Positions 7,901 through 14,072 of a DNA stretch of 14,073 bases are shown here, piece by piece. The translations under genes were made by a program, and so were the position numbers. The notes below the pieces were generated by a model. That model was not told the DNA's origin, searched no databases, and saw only the letters and a list, made by a program, of their open reading frames with translations. The stretch spans positions 1-14,073 of the forward strand of contig JADFXO010000067.1 of the NCBI GenBank assembly GCA_015233485.1. Reading direction: 5' to 3'. Positions within the stretch are counted from its first letter, which is position 1. Each line of letters opens with the position of its first letter. The stretch is from Nitrospirota bacterium. GTDB taxonomy: Bacteria > Nitrospirota > Thermodesulfovibrionia > Thermodesulfovibrionales > Magnetobacteriaceae.

Positions 7901-9076
7901 CCGAATGCCGCAGTAATTATTGACATTAGGGGGTGCCATAACATATAACGACGCCTCTTTAAGGGCTCTTTCATTGTCATTTCCATAAAAGACGTCTGAG
8001 AAGACGTCTGATAACTCCTGTATATCCACTTTAATCCTCTTAAGTCCCGTGTTTACTTCATCAGTTCGACTCGGCAGGAATATAGACTTCTTCAATGCGT
8101 ACATAAAATCAAGTCTCTTAAATGGACGCTCTTTAACAACCCAACCAACCTGGTCATCCAGACGTAAGGTAAGCTCCTCAAGGAATGCCTTCGTCGTACC
8201 GGGATAGTTCTTTCTTAAATACCTGCCAAGCAAAATGCGCACTATTTTTATCCCTCCGACCGTAATATTATCATTTGGCAATTCATCCAATCTCACTGTT
8301 ACGTCTGGCGTTGGCCTGTCCTTGAACGTAAGTCGCAGGGCAACATCTTTGATTTTAGTGCCAATGGAAAATTCAAGGAAAACCTCCTCAATGGTTGAGA
8401 TATTTTTATGAAACCGCCTTTTGATAACCAAGCGTTTATTATCCTGCTTATAGTGCCAATCCTTGTCAACCAAAAAGCCAAACTCTCCGGCAAAATCGCT
8501 CATTCTGTCATTTTCCTTCCAGTTTGAACCTTCCACATTGATGGTTTCAAGAAGCATAGGGACTTGGCTGCCTCCAATGGCTGTATCATAATTAACTTGT
8601 CCTGAATCTCCGTGATGAGTTAACTCTGTTATAGGATTAAGATTAAGAATAATGCCTATATCGCAACGGTTTTGAGGATTCATGTCTTCATAGTCAATCC
8701 ATAACTCGTTAAAATCACCCTTAGACGCGGCTCCGCCGATATTTACGCCGTTAAGTTTCGGAATCTCCAGTGGTATTTTAAACATGTGCTCTTTTCCGCC
8801 TGGAATCCACACTATATCGTTTTCTTTTTCAATCCATCCCACACCACTATTCGTAGGTGTTATCATGCCCTTAGTCAAATGAAAGGGCAGTGATTCTGAT
8901 ACTACCTGCTGTTTTTTATTCTTCAGAGCAAGCCTTGCCTTTAAGGTATATATTTTAGGAGTATGCATATCGGCAAAGGAAAGACTGGGCAACAACATAG
9001 CAATGAGCAATGTCATTATCGTTTTTATAATCGTTTTGTAGGACATAGAATTACTGAAACCGGCAGGCAATGTCAT
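4952..9076 (-). CDS. Giant exported membrane-tethered protein with internal duplications (unrecognised family)
   Basis: A 1374-residue protein. The N-terminus is a Sec signal; the likeliest functional start is Met11 (MSYKTIIKTIMTLL...), with cleavage after SFA near residue 36. Residues 37-460 are polar and beta-rich, with NGVNIGG, DFNELWIDYEDMNP and RRFHKN patches shared with the 1103-aa neighbour. Residues 464-609 and 610-755 are two copies of one 146-residue domain (WSTDTIIEEDT, SGLITMKTD, FKPNKPLxLxGIKGRITEI), possibly a sugar-binding-like sandwich. A further exoplasmic region runs to about 1000. A membrane helix (about 1003-1021), four 17-residue repeats (1028-1095) and two copies of a multi-helix module (1096-1226, 1227-1374) follow. 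I do not recognise the family or its function. The gene overlaps the DUF2079 start by 11 bp. No convincing Shine-Dalgarno precedes 9076. Compared with its paralogue, nearly all of the extra length is explained by the internal duplications. Confidence 0.85.
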   Translation of the reverse strand: MTLPAGFSNSMSYKTIIKTIMTLLIAMLLPSLSFADMHTPKIYTLKARLALKNKKQQVVSESLPFHLTKGMITPTNSGVGWIEKENDIVWIPGGKEHMFKIPLEIPKLNGVNIGGAASKGDFNELWIDYEDMNPQNRCDIGIILNLNPITELTHHGDSGQVNYDTAIGGSQVPMLLETINVEGSNWKENDRMSDFAGEFGFLVDKDWHYKQDNKRLVIKRRFHKNISTIEEVFLEFSIGTKIKDVALRLTFKDRPTPDVTVRLDELPNDNITVGGIKIVRILLGRYLRKNYPGTTKAFLEELTLRLDDQVGWVVKERPFKRLDFMYALKKSIFLPSRTDEVNTGLKRIKVDIQELSDVFSDVFYGNDNERALKEASLYVMAPPNVNNYCGIRLKGMRAVKNYEGEVPGVLSAIDGYVRGFGPLLDLSGDSGNVEAQKFLNYYSFGRPNNWGNKEISDKKGYLNRIDNLTGSKEFLMDGPGVKIITTNANYPLIFNSVFNDDKLVKEGGKGAQIEMSWSTDTIIEEDTYFLLQLSGGDEFVKSGLITMKTDSGGRFIRVFKPNKPLELTGIKGRITEISISMESYEGPFTIGPKDIYYFFGKSKKEDTLSRIDNLTGGKEFLMDSRDVKITTTIVNHPMISSSLFKDNKMLKEGKEGSRVQILWSTNTIIEENTFFILRLSIGVKFVKSGLITMKTDRGEQFIRVFKPNKPLDLSGIKGRITEISLSMELYEGPFTIGLADMALFSPVSLSPLDALNMPRPFIVTESLRPEFDNQSGVTDASWGFLKGIVWRHDSDAAGSFEWNTKVDNQTGIIGVHLFFENSRTVNAENLCWLSLTFIGEHNRVSRDVCGELQKKGEIYITIPDIFGDQGADKLSLITWKLDMGKRMIETGGNLSFNYRMYIERWAPHSIVEQIMMTTPILSVAGNSLYPKGTKTESVVGPLSGGLWLDMGTLENDIENDIANDIKVLDNPYLKVMSLVKERVLPATQHYMPEETITSPWLILIKTGAFLFIFAAFALGWLEGWWQRLWQKIKSSIGFISSDLRLWQKIKSSIGFISSDLRLWQKIKFSIGFISSDLRLWQKIKFSIGFISSYLRIIREKPWAKLSPVNIYKMLFWIILSDILYFLFLELNVSSFFYFGSLSGFMALRSLLWLVRPVITRRWSAASEMIYEKRGNVYLLGFIVARIGCIAFLVFKNELVAEQLAMIGYYCVVVGVAQKAWQGFIRRIIRETKWAKLLTGNLRRMIIWIILCGLLYFLGLNPGFLGLEPGKDGTNSYFVSVGGLFGFMALRSLLWLVRPVITRRWSAASEMVYEEKGNIYILGFMVTIMGCAVSLVLKSGIVAEQLAIIGYYCFLAGVAQKAWQMRKEAKPLSGD
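5147..5224 (-). repeat. 78-bp perfect repeat, copy 2 of pair
   Basis: Identical at every base to 5573-5650, 426 bp away, and flanked by clearly diverged sequence on both sides. It encodes residues 1285-1310 of the 1374-aa protein (GFMALRSLLWLVRPVITRRW and the next six residues), the second-helix region of the C-terminal module. Confidence 0.95.
5270..5311 (-). repeat. 21-bp tandem duplication in the C-terminal module
   Basis: Positions 5270-5290 and 5291-5311 are near-identical 21-mers (TCCGGGTTCAAGTCCTAAAA and TCCGGGGTTAAGTCCTAAAA plus one base). They encode the in-frame doublet LGLNPGF-LGLEPG. Neither module copy 1 nor the paralogue has it. Confidence 0.85.
5573..5650 (-). repeat. 78-bp perfect repeat, copy 1 of pair
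   Basis: Identical at every base to 5147-5224. It encodes residues 1143-1168. The matching segment of the 1103-aa paralogue (around 9371-9450) differs at many positions, so identity here reflects recent homogenisation or duplication rather than simple constraint. Confidence 0.95.
5792..5995 (-). repeat. 51-bp tandem repeat, four units, in frame
   Basis: Four contiguous 51-bp units begin (+ strand) at 5792, 5843, 5894 and 5945. They encode residues 1028-1095 as four 17-mers, LWQKIK(S/F)SIGFISS(D/Y)LR. In gene order, units 1 and 2 carry KSS and units 3 and 4 carry KFS; only unit 4 ends in YLR, like the single unit of the paralogue, so unit 4 is likely the ancestral one and growth was stepwise. 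Each unit resembles a short amphipathic or membrane-surface helix. There are no spacers, so this is not a CRISPR array. Confidence 0.97.
6182..6217 (-). repeat. 12-bp tandem repeat, three units
   Basis: Three 12-mers TATGTCATTT(G/T)C at 6182, 6194 and 6206 encode ENDI-ENDI-ANDI (residues 954-965) in the 1374-aa protein. The paralogue has a single NIKNDI at the equivalent place, so this is an expansion specific to this copy. Confidence 0.92.
6812..7687 (-). repeat. 438-bp direct duplication of an exoplasmic domain
   Basis: Residues 464-609 (7250-7687) and 610-755 (6812-7249) are tandem copies offset by exactly 438 bp; both open with RIDNLTG(S/G)KEFLMD. Over about 165 bp starting at 6866 and 7304 I count roughly a dozen differences by eye. 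That is much closer than either copy is to the single domain in the 1103-aa protein (around 10500-10870). It is an intragenic duplication younger than the gene duplication. Confidence 0.95.
7989..8012 (-). repeat. 12-bp tandem duplication
   Basis: AAGACGTCTGAG at 7989-8000 is followed by AAGACGTCTGAT at 8001-8012, giving SDVF-SDVF in the 1374-aa protein. The paralogue reads LSGVYINDNE here, with no doubling. Confidence 0.85.
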
Positions 9077-9090
9077 TTTTTTACGGAATT

Positions 9091-9189
9091 AGTCCACTAA
9101 TGAAACGCACTTCATATCGCAAGGCATGATAGTGCTGTAAGCGTCAGCGCTATGAATATGTAAATGCTATGGCAACATTTTTTAGTCTC
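9091..9189 (-). pseudogene. Remnant of a second DUF2079 gene (5' end only)
   Basis: Aligned by eye, 9091-9189 matches the first about 33 codons of the DUF2079 gene at 4861-4959: both contain CATATCGCAAGGC(A/T)TGATAGT, then CAGCGCTATGAA and TAAATGCT, then TTTAGTCTC. Two one-base deletions mark decay. One, at 9189/9190, removes the stop of the upstream giant gene and joins it to the DUF2079 frame (ETKKCCHSIYIFIAL against ETKECRQSIYIFIAL). The other, at 9112/9113, turns ATA-TGC-AAG into ATA-TGA-AG and so creates the stop now used by the 1103-aa gene. Beyond it, in the shifted frame, KCVSL still matches KYVSL. The remaining roughly 480 codons are deleted. Confidence 0.85.
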
Positions 9190-12100
9190 ACTAACAGGTT
9201 TTGTCTCTTTCTTCATTTGCCACACCTTTTGCGCGACACCGGCCACAAGGCAGTAATACCCGATTATGGCAAGCTGTTCGGTAGCAATCTCGCTTTTTAA
9301 AACTAAAAATACAGCACATCCTATTGTGGTTACCATTAACCCGAGAATATATACGTTTCCCCTCTCTTCGTAAATCATTACGGAGGCTGCGCTCCATCGC
9401 CTCATAATCATTGGACGTATTAACCACAATAGGCTACTAAGAGCCATAAATCCGGAGAGACCTCCAACACTGGAAAAAAGACTATTAATTCCCGCCCCCG
9501 CAGTTATAAGTCCAGTAAAATACATTATGCCGCTTAATAATATCCAAAAAATCATTTTATGTACATCGCCAGGTAACAGCTTCGTCCATGTTTTTTCTCT
9601 GATTATCCTTAAATAGCTCATAATAAATCCTATGAATAATTTTATCTTTTGCCATAGCCACTGCAACCAACCCTTGCGCCATACATGGACAAGTGCCGCG
9701 ATTATGAAGGCAAGTAGTCCTAATTTAACAAATCTTTTAGGCCATGGAGACACGAGGACTTTTACCTGTTTCTCAAATTCCGGCTTATAAAGCTGCCCTG
9801 CCTGAAGGACACGCTCCGCAACCACTGACGTTACCTTTAAATAAGGATTGTCAAGTATTTTTATGTCATTCTTTATGTTCGCATCTGTTATTATACCCAT
9901 ATCCAACCATACTCCGCCGGATAGCAGTTCCGCGGCAAAATCAGCTTTAGTTTCCTTTGGGTAAAGATTCTTTCCGCCTGCACTTAGGATTGCAGAGTTT
10001 TGCATTTCCTCGCTTATTGACTGCCAAGCCGATCTTTCTAAGTACATTTGAAATTTAAATATCAGAGGGCTGTTGTTCTCAACAATTTGCTTTCCCATGT
10101 CAACCTTCCATGTGATTAAGCGCAGTTTATCAGCGCCTCCTTCTGCAAAAATATCGGGAATTGGATTATAGAAGTGCCCTTCTTGTGATCCACTGCAAAT
10201 GTCTCTCGAAATTCGTTGATGCTCCCCGACAAATTGCAGGCTTAACCAGCAGGGGTTTTCTATATTTACGGTTCCACTATTTTCAAAGTTAAAATGAACG
10301 CCCCTGATACCAGTCTGATTGTCAACCTTAGTGTTCCATTCAAGGGCACTAGCTGCATCGCTGCCGTGTCTCCAGACGATCCCTTTCAAAAGACCACGTG
10401 AGGCATCTATACCGCCAGACTTATTATAAATCTCAGGATTAAGCGGTTCATGAACATCAATTGGGCGCGGTATATTCAGCACCTCTGAAGGGAGAAGCGA
10501 AACAGGTCTGAACAAAGCCATATCTTTCAGTTTGATGACAAACGGGCTTCCATCTAACTCCATCCTTAGTCCGATTTCCGTTATCCTGCCCTTGATACCT
10601 GTTAGATCCAACGCCTTGTTCGGCTCGAAAGTCCTTCTGAATTCATCTCCGCTACTGGACTTTATTGTCATCAGCCCATATTTCACTAATTCATCTCCAT
10701 TGGAAAGCCGAAGGAGAAAAAGTGTGTCCTCCTCTATGATTGTGTCGGTTGACCATAATATTTCTAACCTATTCTCCCTGTCTCCTTCCACAGCCAGTTC
10801 ATTATCACTGGATGTGATACGATTCGCAATAATCTTAACATCACGATTCTCCTGTAATAGTTTATTACTACTGGTTAAACCTTCCTTACCCAGTGGGTAA
10901 TTCTTATTGGATGTTTTCCAATAATTTGACTTATTAAAGGAATAATAATTCAAAAACTTCAGAGCCTCAACATGGCCATTGCCTCTGGAAATATTCGGGA
11001 ACGGCCCTCCAAAATTTCTGGTAACATTATCAATAGCTTGCAGGACTACTGGTCTTTTGTTTTCAGAACTGCTCACAGCCCATACTCCTTCAAGCCGAAT
11101 ACCGCCGTAAACATCGGGATCAGGTGGTTCCACCTCCAATAATGCACTTTTAATTACTGTTTCATTGTCATTTATATAGACGCCTGATAACTCCTTTATA
11201 TCCACTTTAATTCTATTAAGTCCAGTGTTTAATTCATCAATTTTACTCGGTAGGAATATAGTCTTAATACCTTCCTTCGTATTTCGTTTTTTCCCTGTAT
11301 ACGTTTCCTTTTTGTTATTTATTTCCGTCATATCATCTTCATAGCCTTGAAAAACAATCTTCTCGAACGGGCGCTCTTTAACAACCTGGCCAACCTGGCC
11401 ATCCACATGTACTATAAGCTCCTCAAGAAAGGCCTTCTCCTTATTTGGATAATTCTTTCTTACATACCTTCCCAGCCAGACACGTACTATTGTTTTATCT
11501 CTGTCCTTAATAACTTCTTTTGGCAATTCGCCCCATGTCACTGTTGCATCTGGCTTCGGTCTATCTCCGAATCCAAGCTTCAGATTAACAGCCTGCGTTT
11601 CAGTACCAATAGAAAATTCAAGGTCTATAGCCTCGAAGGTCGCGATGTCTTTATGAAACCGCCTTTGGATAACCGAAACGTCATTGTCCTGAACATACCG
11701 CCAGTCATCATCAAAAGAGAGGCCAAAGTCTCTCTTAAAACTGTACATTATTCCCTTTTTCTTCCAGACCGCACCGACCACATCAATGATTTCAGTGGGT
11801 TCAAGGTATATTTTACCTCCAACGGCAGTAGCATAATCAATTTGCCCTACATCTCCGCGATGAGTTAATCCTGTTATAGGGTTAAGGTTAAGGACAGCAG
11901 TAACATCACAATGGCCTTGAGGATTTATATCTTTATAGTCAATCCATAACTCATTAAAATCACGAGGAAACACCTGTGTGCCGACATTTACACCGTTAAG
12001 CGCCGAAATCTCCAGCGGAATTTTAAGCACGGGCTTTTCTCTGCCCGGAATCCAAACAAAATAGCCGTCTTTTTCAATCCATCCCTCGCCACTATTCGCG

Positions 12101-12423
12101 GGTGTTATCATGTCCTTAGTCCAACTAAAAGGCAGACGTGCTGTCACTATTGGATATTCTTCAGTTTTCAGGGCAACCATAGCCCTTAGAGTATAGATAT
12201 CAGGAGCGAGCACGTCGGCATTGGAAAGACGAGTCAACAGCAACGTAACAATCGACACTGTTGTTATTGCTGCCAGAAATGGTATCACACCGATGAAGAG
12301 TCCAACGGAGAACGCCCTGTTATACCAGAATTCCATTACAATACTGGAACCCAAGCTTCCATCTGGATTCACTCTGTATAAACTATGACCAGTATTACTA
12401 TTGATTTGAATCTTCCGCAACAA
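9112..12423 (-). CDS. Giant exported membrane-tethered protein, paralogue of the downstream gene (unrecognised family)
   Basis: A 1103-residue protein. Residues 1-50 resemble the tail of the upstream 383-aa protein: LLRKI, thirteen residues, then NPDGS, then MEFW and a membrane helix (about 38-63). That helix doubles as signal anchor before the exoplasmic part, which starts at NADVLAP. Residues 70-870 align with the 1374-aa protein (NGVNVG, DFNELWIDYKDINP, RRFHKD, WSTDTIIEEDT, GIKGRITEI, VWRHGSDAA) but hold only one copy of the 146-residue domain. The C-terminus has one helix, a single LWQKIK unit and one membrane module. The last 25 residues (ETKKCCHSIYIFIAL...) come from a decayed DUF2079 gene and add a hydrophobic tail. 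Residues around 365-385 form a charged insert absent from the paralogue. The TTG start overlaps the upstream gene by 26 bp; ATG at 12336 (Met30) is an alternative that would shed most of the tail-like segment. Function unknown. Confidence 0.82.
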   Translation of the reverse strand: MLRKIQINSNTGHSLYRVNPDGSLGSSIVMEFWYNRAFSVGLFIGVIPFLAAITTVSIVTLLLTRLSNADVLAPDIYTLRAMVALKTEEYPIVTARLPFSWTKDMITPANSGEGWIEKDGYFVWIPGREKPVLKIPLEISALNGVNVGTQVFPRDFNELWIDYKDINPQGHCDVTAVLNLNPITGLTHRGDVGQIDYATAVGGKIYLEPTEIIDVVGAVWKKKGIMYSFKRDFGLSFDDDWRYVQDNDVSVIQRRFHKDIATFEAIDLEFSIGTETQAVNLKLGFGDRPKPDATVTWGELPKEVIKDRDKTIVRVWLGRYVRKNYPNKEKAFLEELIVHVDGQVGQVVKERPFEKIVFQGYEDDMTEINNKKETYTGKKRNTKEGIKTIFLPSKIDELNTGLNRIKVDIKELSGVYINDNETVIKSALLEVEPPDPDVYGGIRLEGVWAVSSSENKRPVVLQAIDNVTRNFGGPFPNISRGNGHVEALKFLNYYSFNKSNYWKTSNKNYPLGKEGLTSSNKLLQENRDVKIIANRITSSDNELAVEGDRENRLEILWSTDTIIEEDTLFLLRLSNGDELVKYGLMTIKSSSGDEFRRTFEPNKALDLTGIKGRITEIGLRMELDGSPFVIKLKDMALFRPVSLLPSEVLNIPRPIDVHEPLNPEIYNKSGGIDASRGLLKGIVWRHGSDAASALEWNTKVDNQTGIRGVHFNFENSGTVNIENPCWLSLQFVGEHQRISRDICSGSQEGHFYNPIPDIFAEGGADKLRLITWKVDMGKQIVENNSPLIFKFQMYLERSAWQSISEEMQNSAILSAGGKNLYPKETKADFAAELLSGGVWLDMGIITDANIKNDIKILDNPYLKVTSVVAERVLQAGQLYKPEFEKQVKVLVSPWPKRFVKLGLLAFIIAALVHVWRKGWLQWLWQKIKLFIGFIMSYLRIIREKTWTKLLPGDVHKMIFWILLSGIMYFTGLITAGAGINSLFSSVGGLSGFMALSSLLWLIRPMIMRRWSAASVMIYEERGNVYILGLMVTTIGCAVFLVLKSEIATEQLAIIGYYCLVAGVAQKVWQMKKETKPVSETKKCCHSIYIFIALTLTALSCLAI

Positions 12424-13549
12424 ATCCGTGTTGAGCCGCCAACTTCTTACATAGTTGCTCCTTCCGCCAGTTATATAGCAGATAAATTATACAAACTACG
12501 AGTGTGACAATACTAATAAATACTCCAATATAGAACAACCTCTGAGGCCAGAATTCAACGACTATCTCGAAGTCTATGCTTCCATCTTCATTCTGTTTAT
12601 AAAAACCCTCTTCTTTTATGGTAGCCTGATGAAGTTTGCGCACCAAACCCAGATCAACCCACCAGCTATTGGCAAAGCCATTGGCCTGCCAATGGTACAA
12701 ATCTGGCAGTTCAACAGATTTACTATTTAGCCCAAAGTTCGGTTTCCAATTCTCCATGTTGTAAGATGCATCTTCAACGGAACCTCGGTTATTATCCTGT
12801 ATCAAGTCAAATTTGCCAGACAACCATGTTTCGTAAAACATTCCTATAGGTAAATTATCATTTTGTATAGTACCATGAATGTCTTTTGATATAAAGTCAA
12901 TTGTGTATTGCTCTACATGCGTGAGTTCTTTTCTCCCGTTGCTAAGGTATCGGTAATGTTCTCTTTTCTTAGGGATTCCATCACCAATGTATGTGACAAG
13001 CCCTTTATCGACAAATGATCTAAGATGATCGGCCGTGGCCTGATCCTCATCATTACCTTCGAGAATTTTGTAGTTCAAAAGGTTGTCCAGGGCGCAACTC
13101 TGTAGATTTCTTTTGAAAGGTACAATCTCCGCCCTCCATCCGTCAGAAAACGATTCGCTAAAAATGATAGGAAAACTGTTTTTTGCCCGGTGTACTCTTA
13201 TTCGATATTTGGTTGGATTAATTTTCCTAAACTCAATATATGGTGCTGATATAAAGTTTGCAGTTGAGATCATATTGGTAGTTTTACCTGTAGACGGATC
13301 AAGTATCTTTTCTTCTATTAATTGATAACCTGATAAAGTTCTTTTAATTAATGCCTCTTTCTTTAAATTTTGCTCGGAGAAAAAAGCGAACGTTCCTGGA
13401 GTACGACTCAGTGTAGAGGTGATGCCGTATAAAGCGGCGCTCCTCTCCTCTATTGCGGTCTTTTTCTCCTCAGCGGAACAAGCTTCAATAAGAAGGAAAA
13501 CACTCACAATTAGTATTAATACTGTAATACTTCGTTTGTGTGTTATCAT
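12398..13549 (-). CDS. Exported protein with YfhO-like C-terminal tail
   Basis: A 383-residue protein with an N-terminal signal peptide (about 1-25, LILIVSVFLLIEACSAEE; a lipoprotein cleavage before C24 is possible but E at -2 is atypical). Residues 113-143 read INPTKYRIRVHRAKNSFPII followed by FSESFSDGWRAEI, the block I know from C-terminal exoplasmic parts of YfhO-type and related large membrane glycosyltransferases. Further on come ANSWWVDL (293-300), NEDGSIDFEIVVEFWPQRLF (319-338) and one membrane helix (about 337-360) with a basic cytoplasmic end, also typical of such tails. The multi-helix transferase half that usually precedes them is absent, so this is a free-standing tail domain. It is the first gene of the operon and overlaps the next by 26 bp. 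The ATG start has only a weak GGAACGG upstream. Confidence 0.8.
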   Translation of the reverse strand: MITHKRSITVLILIVSVFLLIEACSAEEKKTAIEERSAALYGITSTLSRTPGTFAFFSEQNLKKEALIKRTLSGYQLIEEKILDPSTGKTTNMISTANFISAPYIEFRKINPTKYRIRVHRAKNSFPIIFSESFSDGWRAEIVPFKRNLQSCALDNLLNYKILEGNDEDQATADHLRSFVDKGLVTYIGDGIPKKREHYRYLSNGRKELTHVEQYTIDFISKDIHGTIQNDNLPIGMFYETWLSGKFDLIQDNNRGSVEDASYNMENWKPNFGLNSKSVELPDLYHWQANGFANSWWVDLGLVRKLHQATIKEEGFYKQNEDGSIDFEIVVEFWPQRLFYIGVFISIVTLVVCIIYLLYNWRKEQLCKKLAAQHGFVAEDSNQ

Positions 13550-13574
13550 AATATTTTGTGTAACCGTTCCCGCT

Positions 13575-13604
13575 ATTATAAGACTTGTGGAATCATGGAT
13601 ACAA
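13575..13604 (-). promoter_or_regulatory. Candidate sigma-70-type promoter of the operon
   Basis: On the minus strand a perfect TATAAT -10 box lies at 13575-13580, with a weak -35 (TTGTAT, 13599-13604) at 18-bp spacing. Transcription would start near 13568, about 20 bases before the ATG at 13549. The -10 overlaps the stop codon of the IS66 transposase remnant, so the insertion sequence may provide the promoter. Prediction rests mainly on the -10 match. Confidence 0.4.
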
Positions 13605-14072
13605 TGCCTTTGCGATATGCTTCAACAACCGCAGCAAGGCAGTTCCACGTACTAATTTTTCTAATTTTGCATGTTCCGGCATCTGTACTAAGATATGCCG
13701 TCGTCTTCACTCCACCATCAGATTGACTGCCAAAATTTATTTTTCTTGATGTAACCAATAAGCGTAAAAACCTCTCAGCAATGTTATTGGTTGTTGGCTC
13801 TATTCCTTCTACTTCTGTAAAGTATACGACTGCTTCCCATACATCAAGTACCAATTTACACAGATTCCTTACTTGTTTGTTGTCGTTGTCTTTATATAAG
13901 CACAGATAATCTTTAAGCGTGCTTTACATTCATTCATTTCGGGTGTTTTATTCCCGCCCTTTCTCCATAACGCAACCATCAGCTCCCTCTTCAATAGATA
14001 CCCAACCGCCTGAACCAACTTGTCATCATCTTCAATCAATCCCACTGCCTTCCTAATTACGTTCGCTAAACA
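13576..14072 (-). pseudogene. IS66-family transposase, C-terminal part, frameshifted
   Basis: The final stretch encodes GIEPTTNNIAERFLRLLVTS followed by RKINFGSQSDGG, the hallmark IS66 transposase block (PTNNxAER...RK..FG...GG) around the last catalytic acidic residue, then GTCKIRKIS and a helical C-terminus ending SMIPQVL. Upstream, 13870-14072 is open in another frame (LANVIRKAVGLIEDDDKLVQ and onward to ECKARL), while the downstream frame can be traced back through KDYLCLYKDNDNKQVRNLCK. The frames must switch near 13905-13920 (around CGCTTAAAG), so one indel has inactivated the gene. The 5' part continues beyond the window. Confidence 0.8.

Noticed and set aside
4952..9076. The giant proteins as BcsB-like cellulose-synthase subunits
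   Set aside because: Both are large exoplasmic proteins with C-terminal helices, but no BcsA, PilZ or other cellulose gene is present and no BcsB motif could be recognised.
11347..11868. A + strand reading frame of 173 residues opposite the 1103-aa gene
   Set aside because: No recognisable motif or ribosome site; the minus-strand frame is conserved with the paralogous gene, so this is a shadow.
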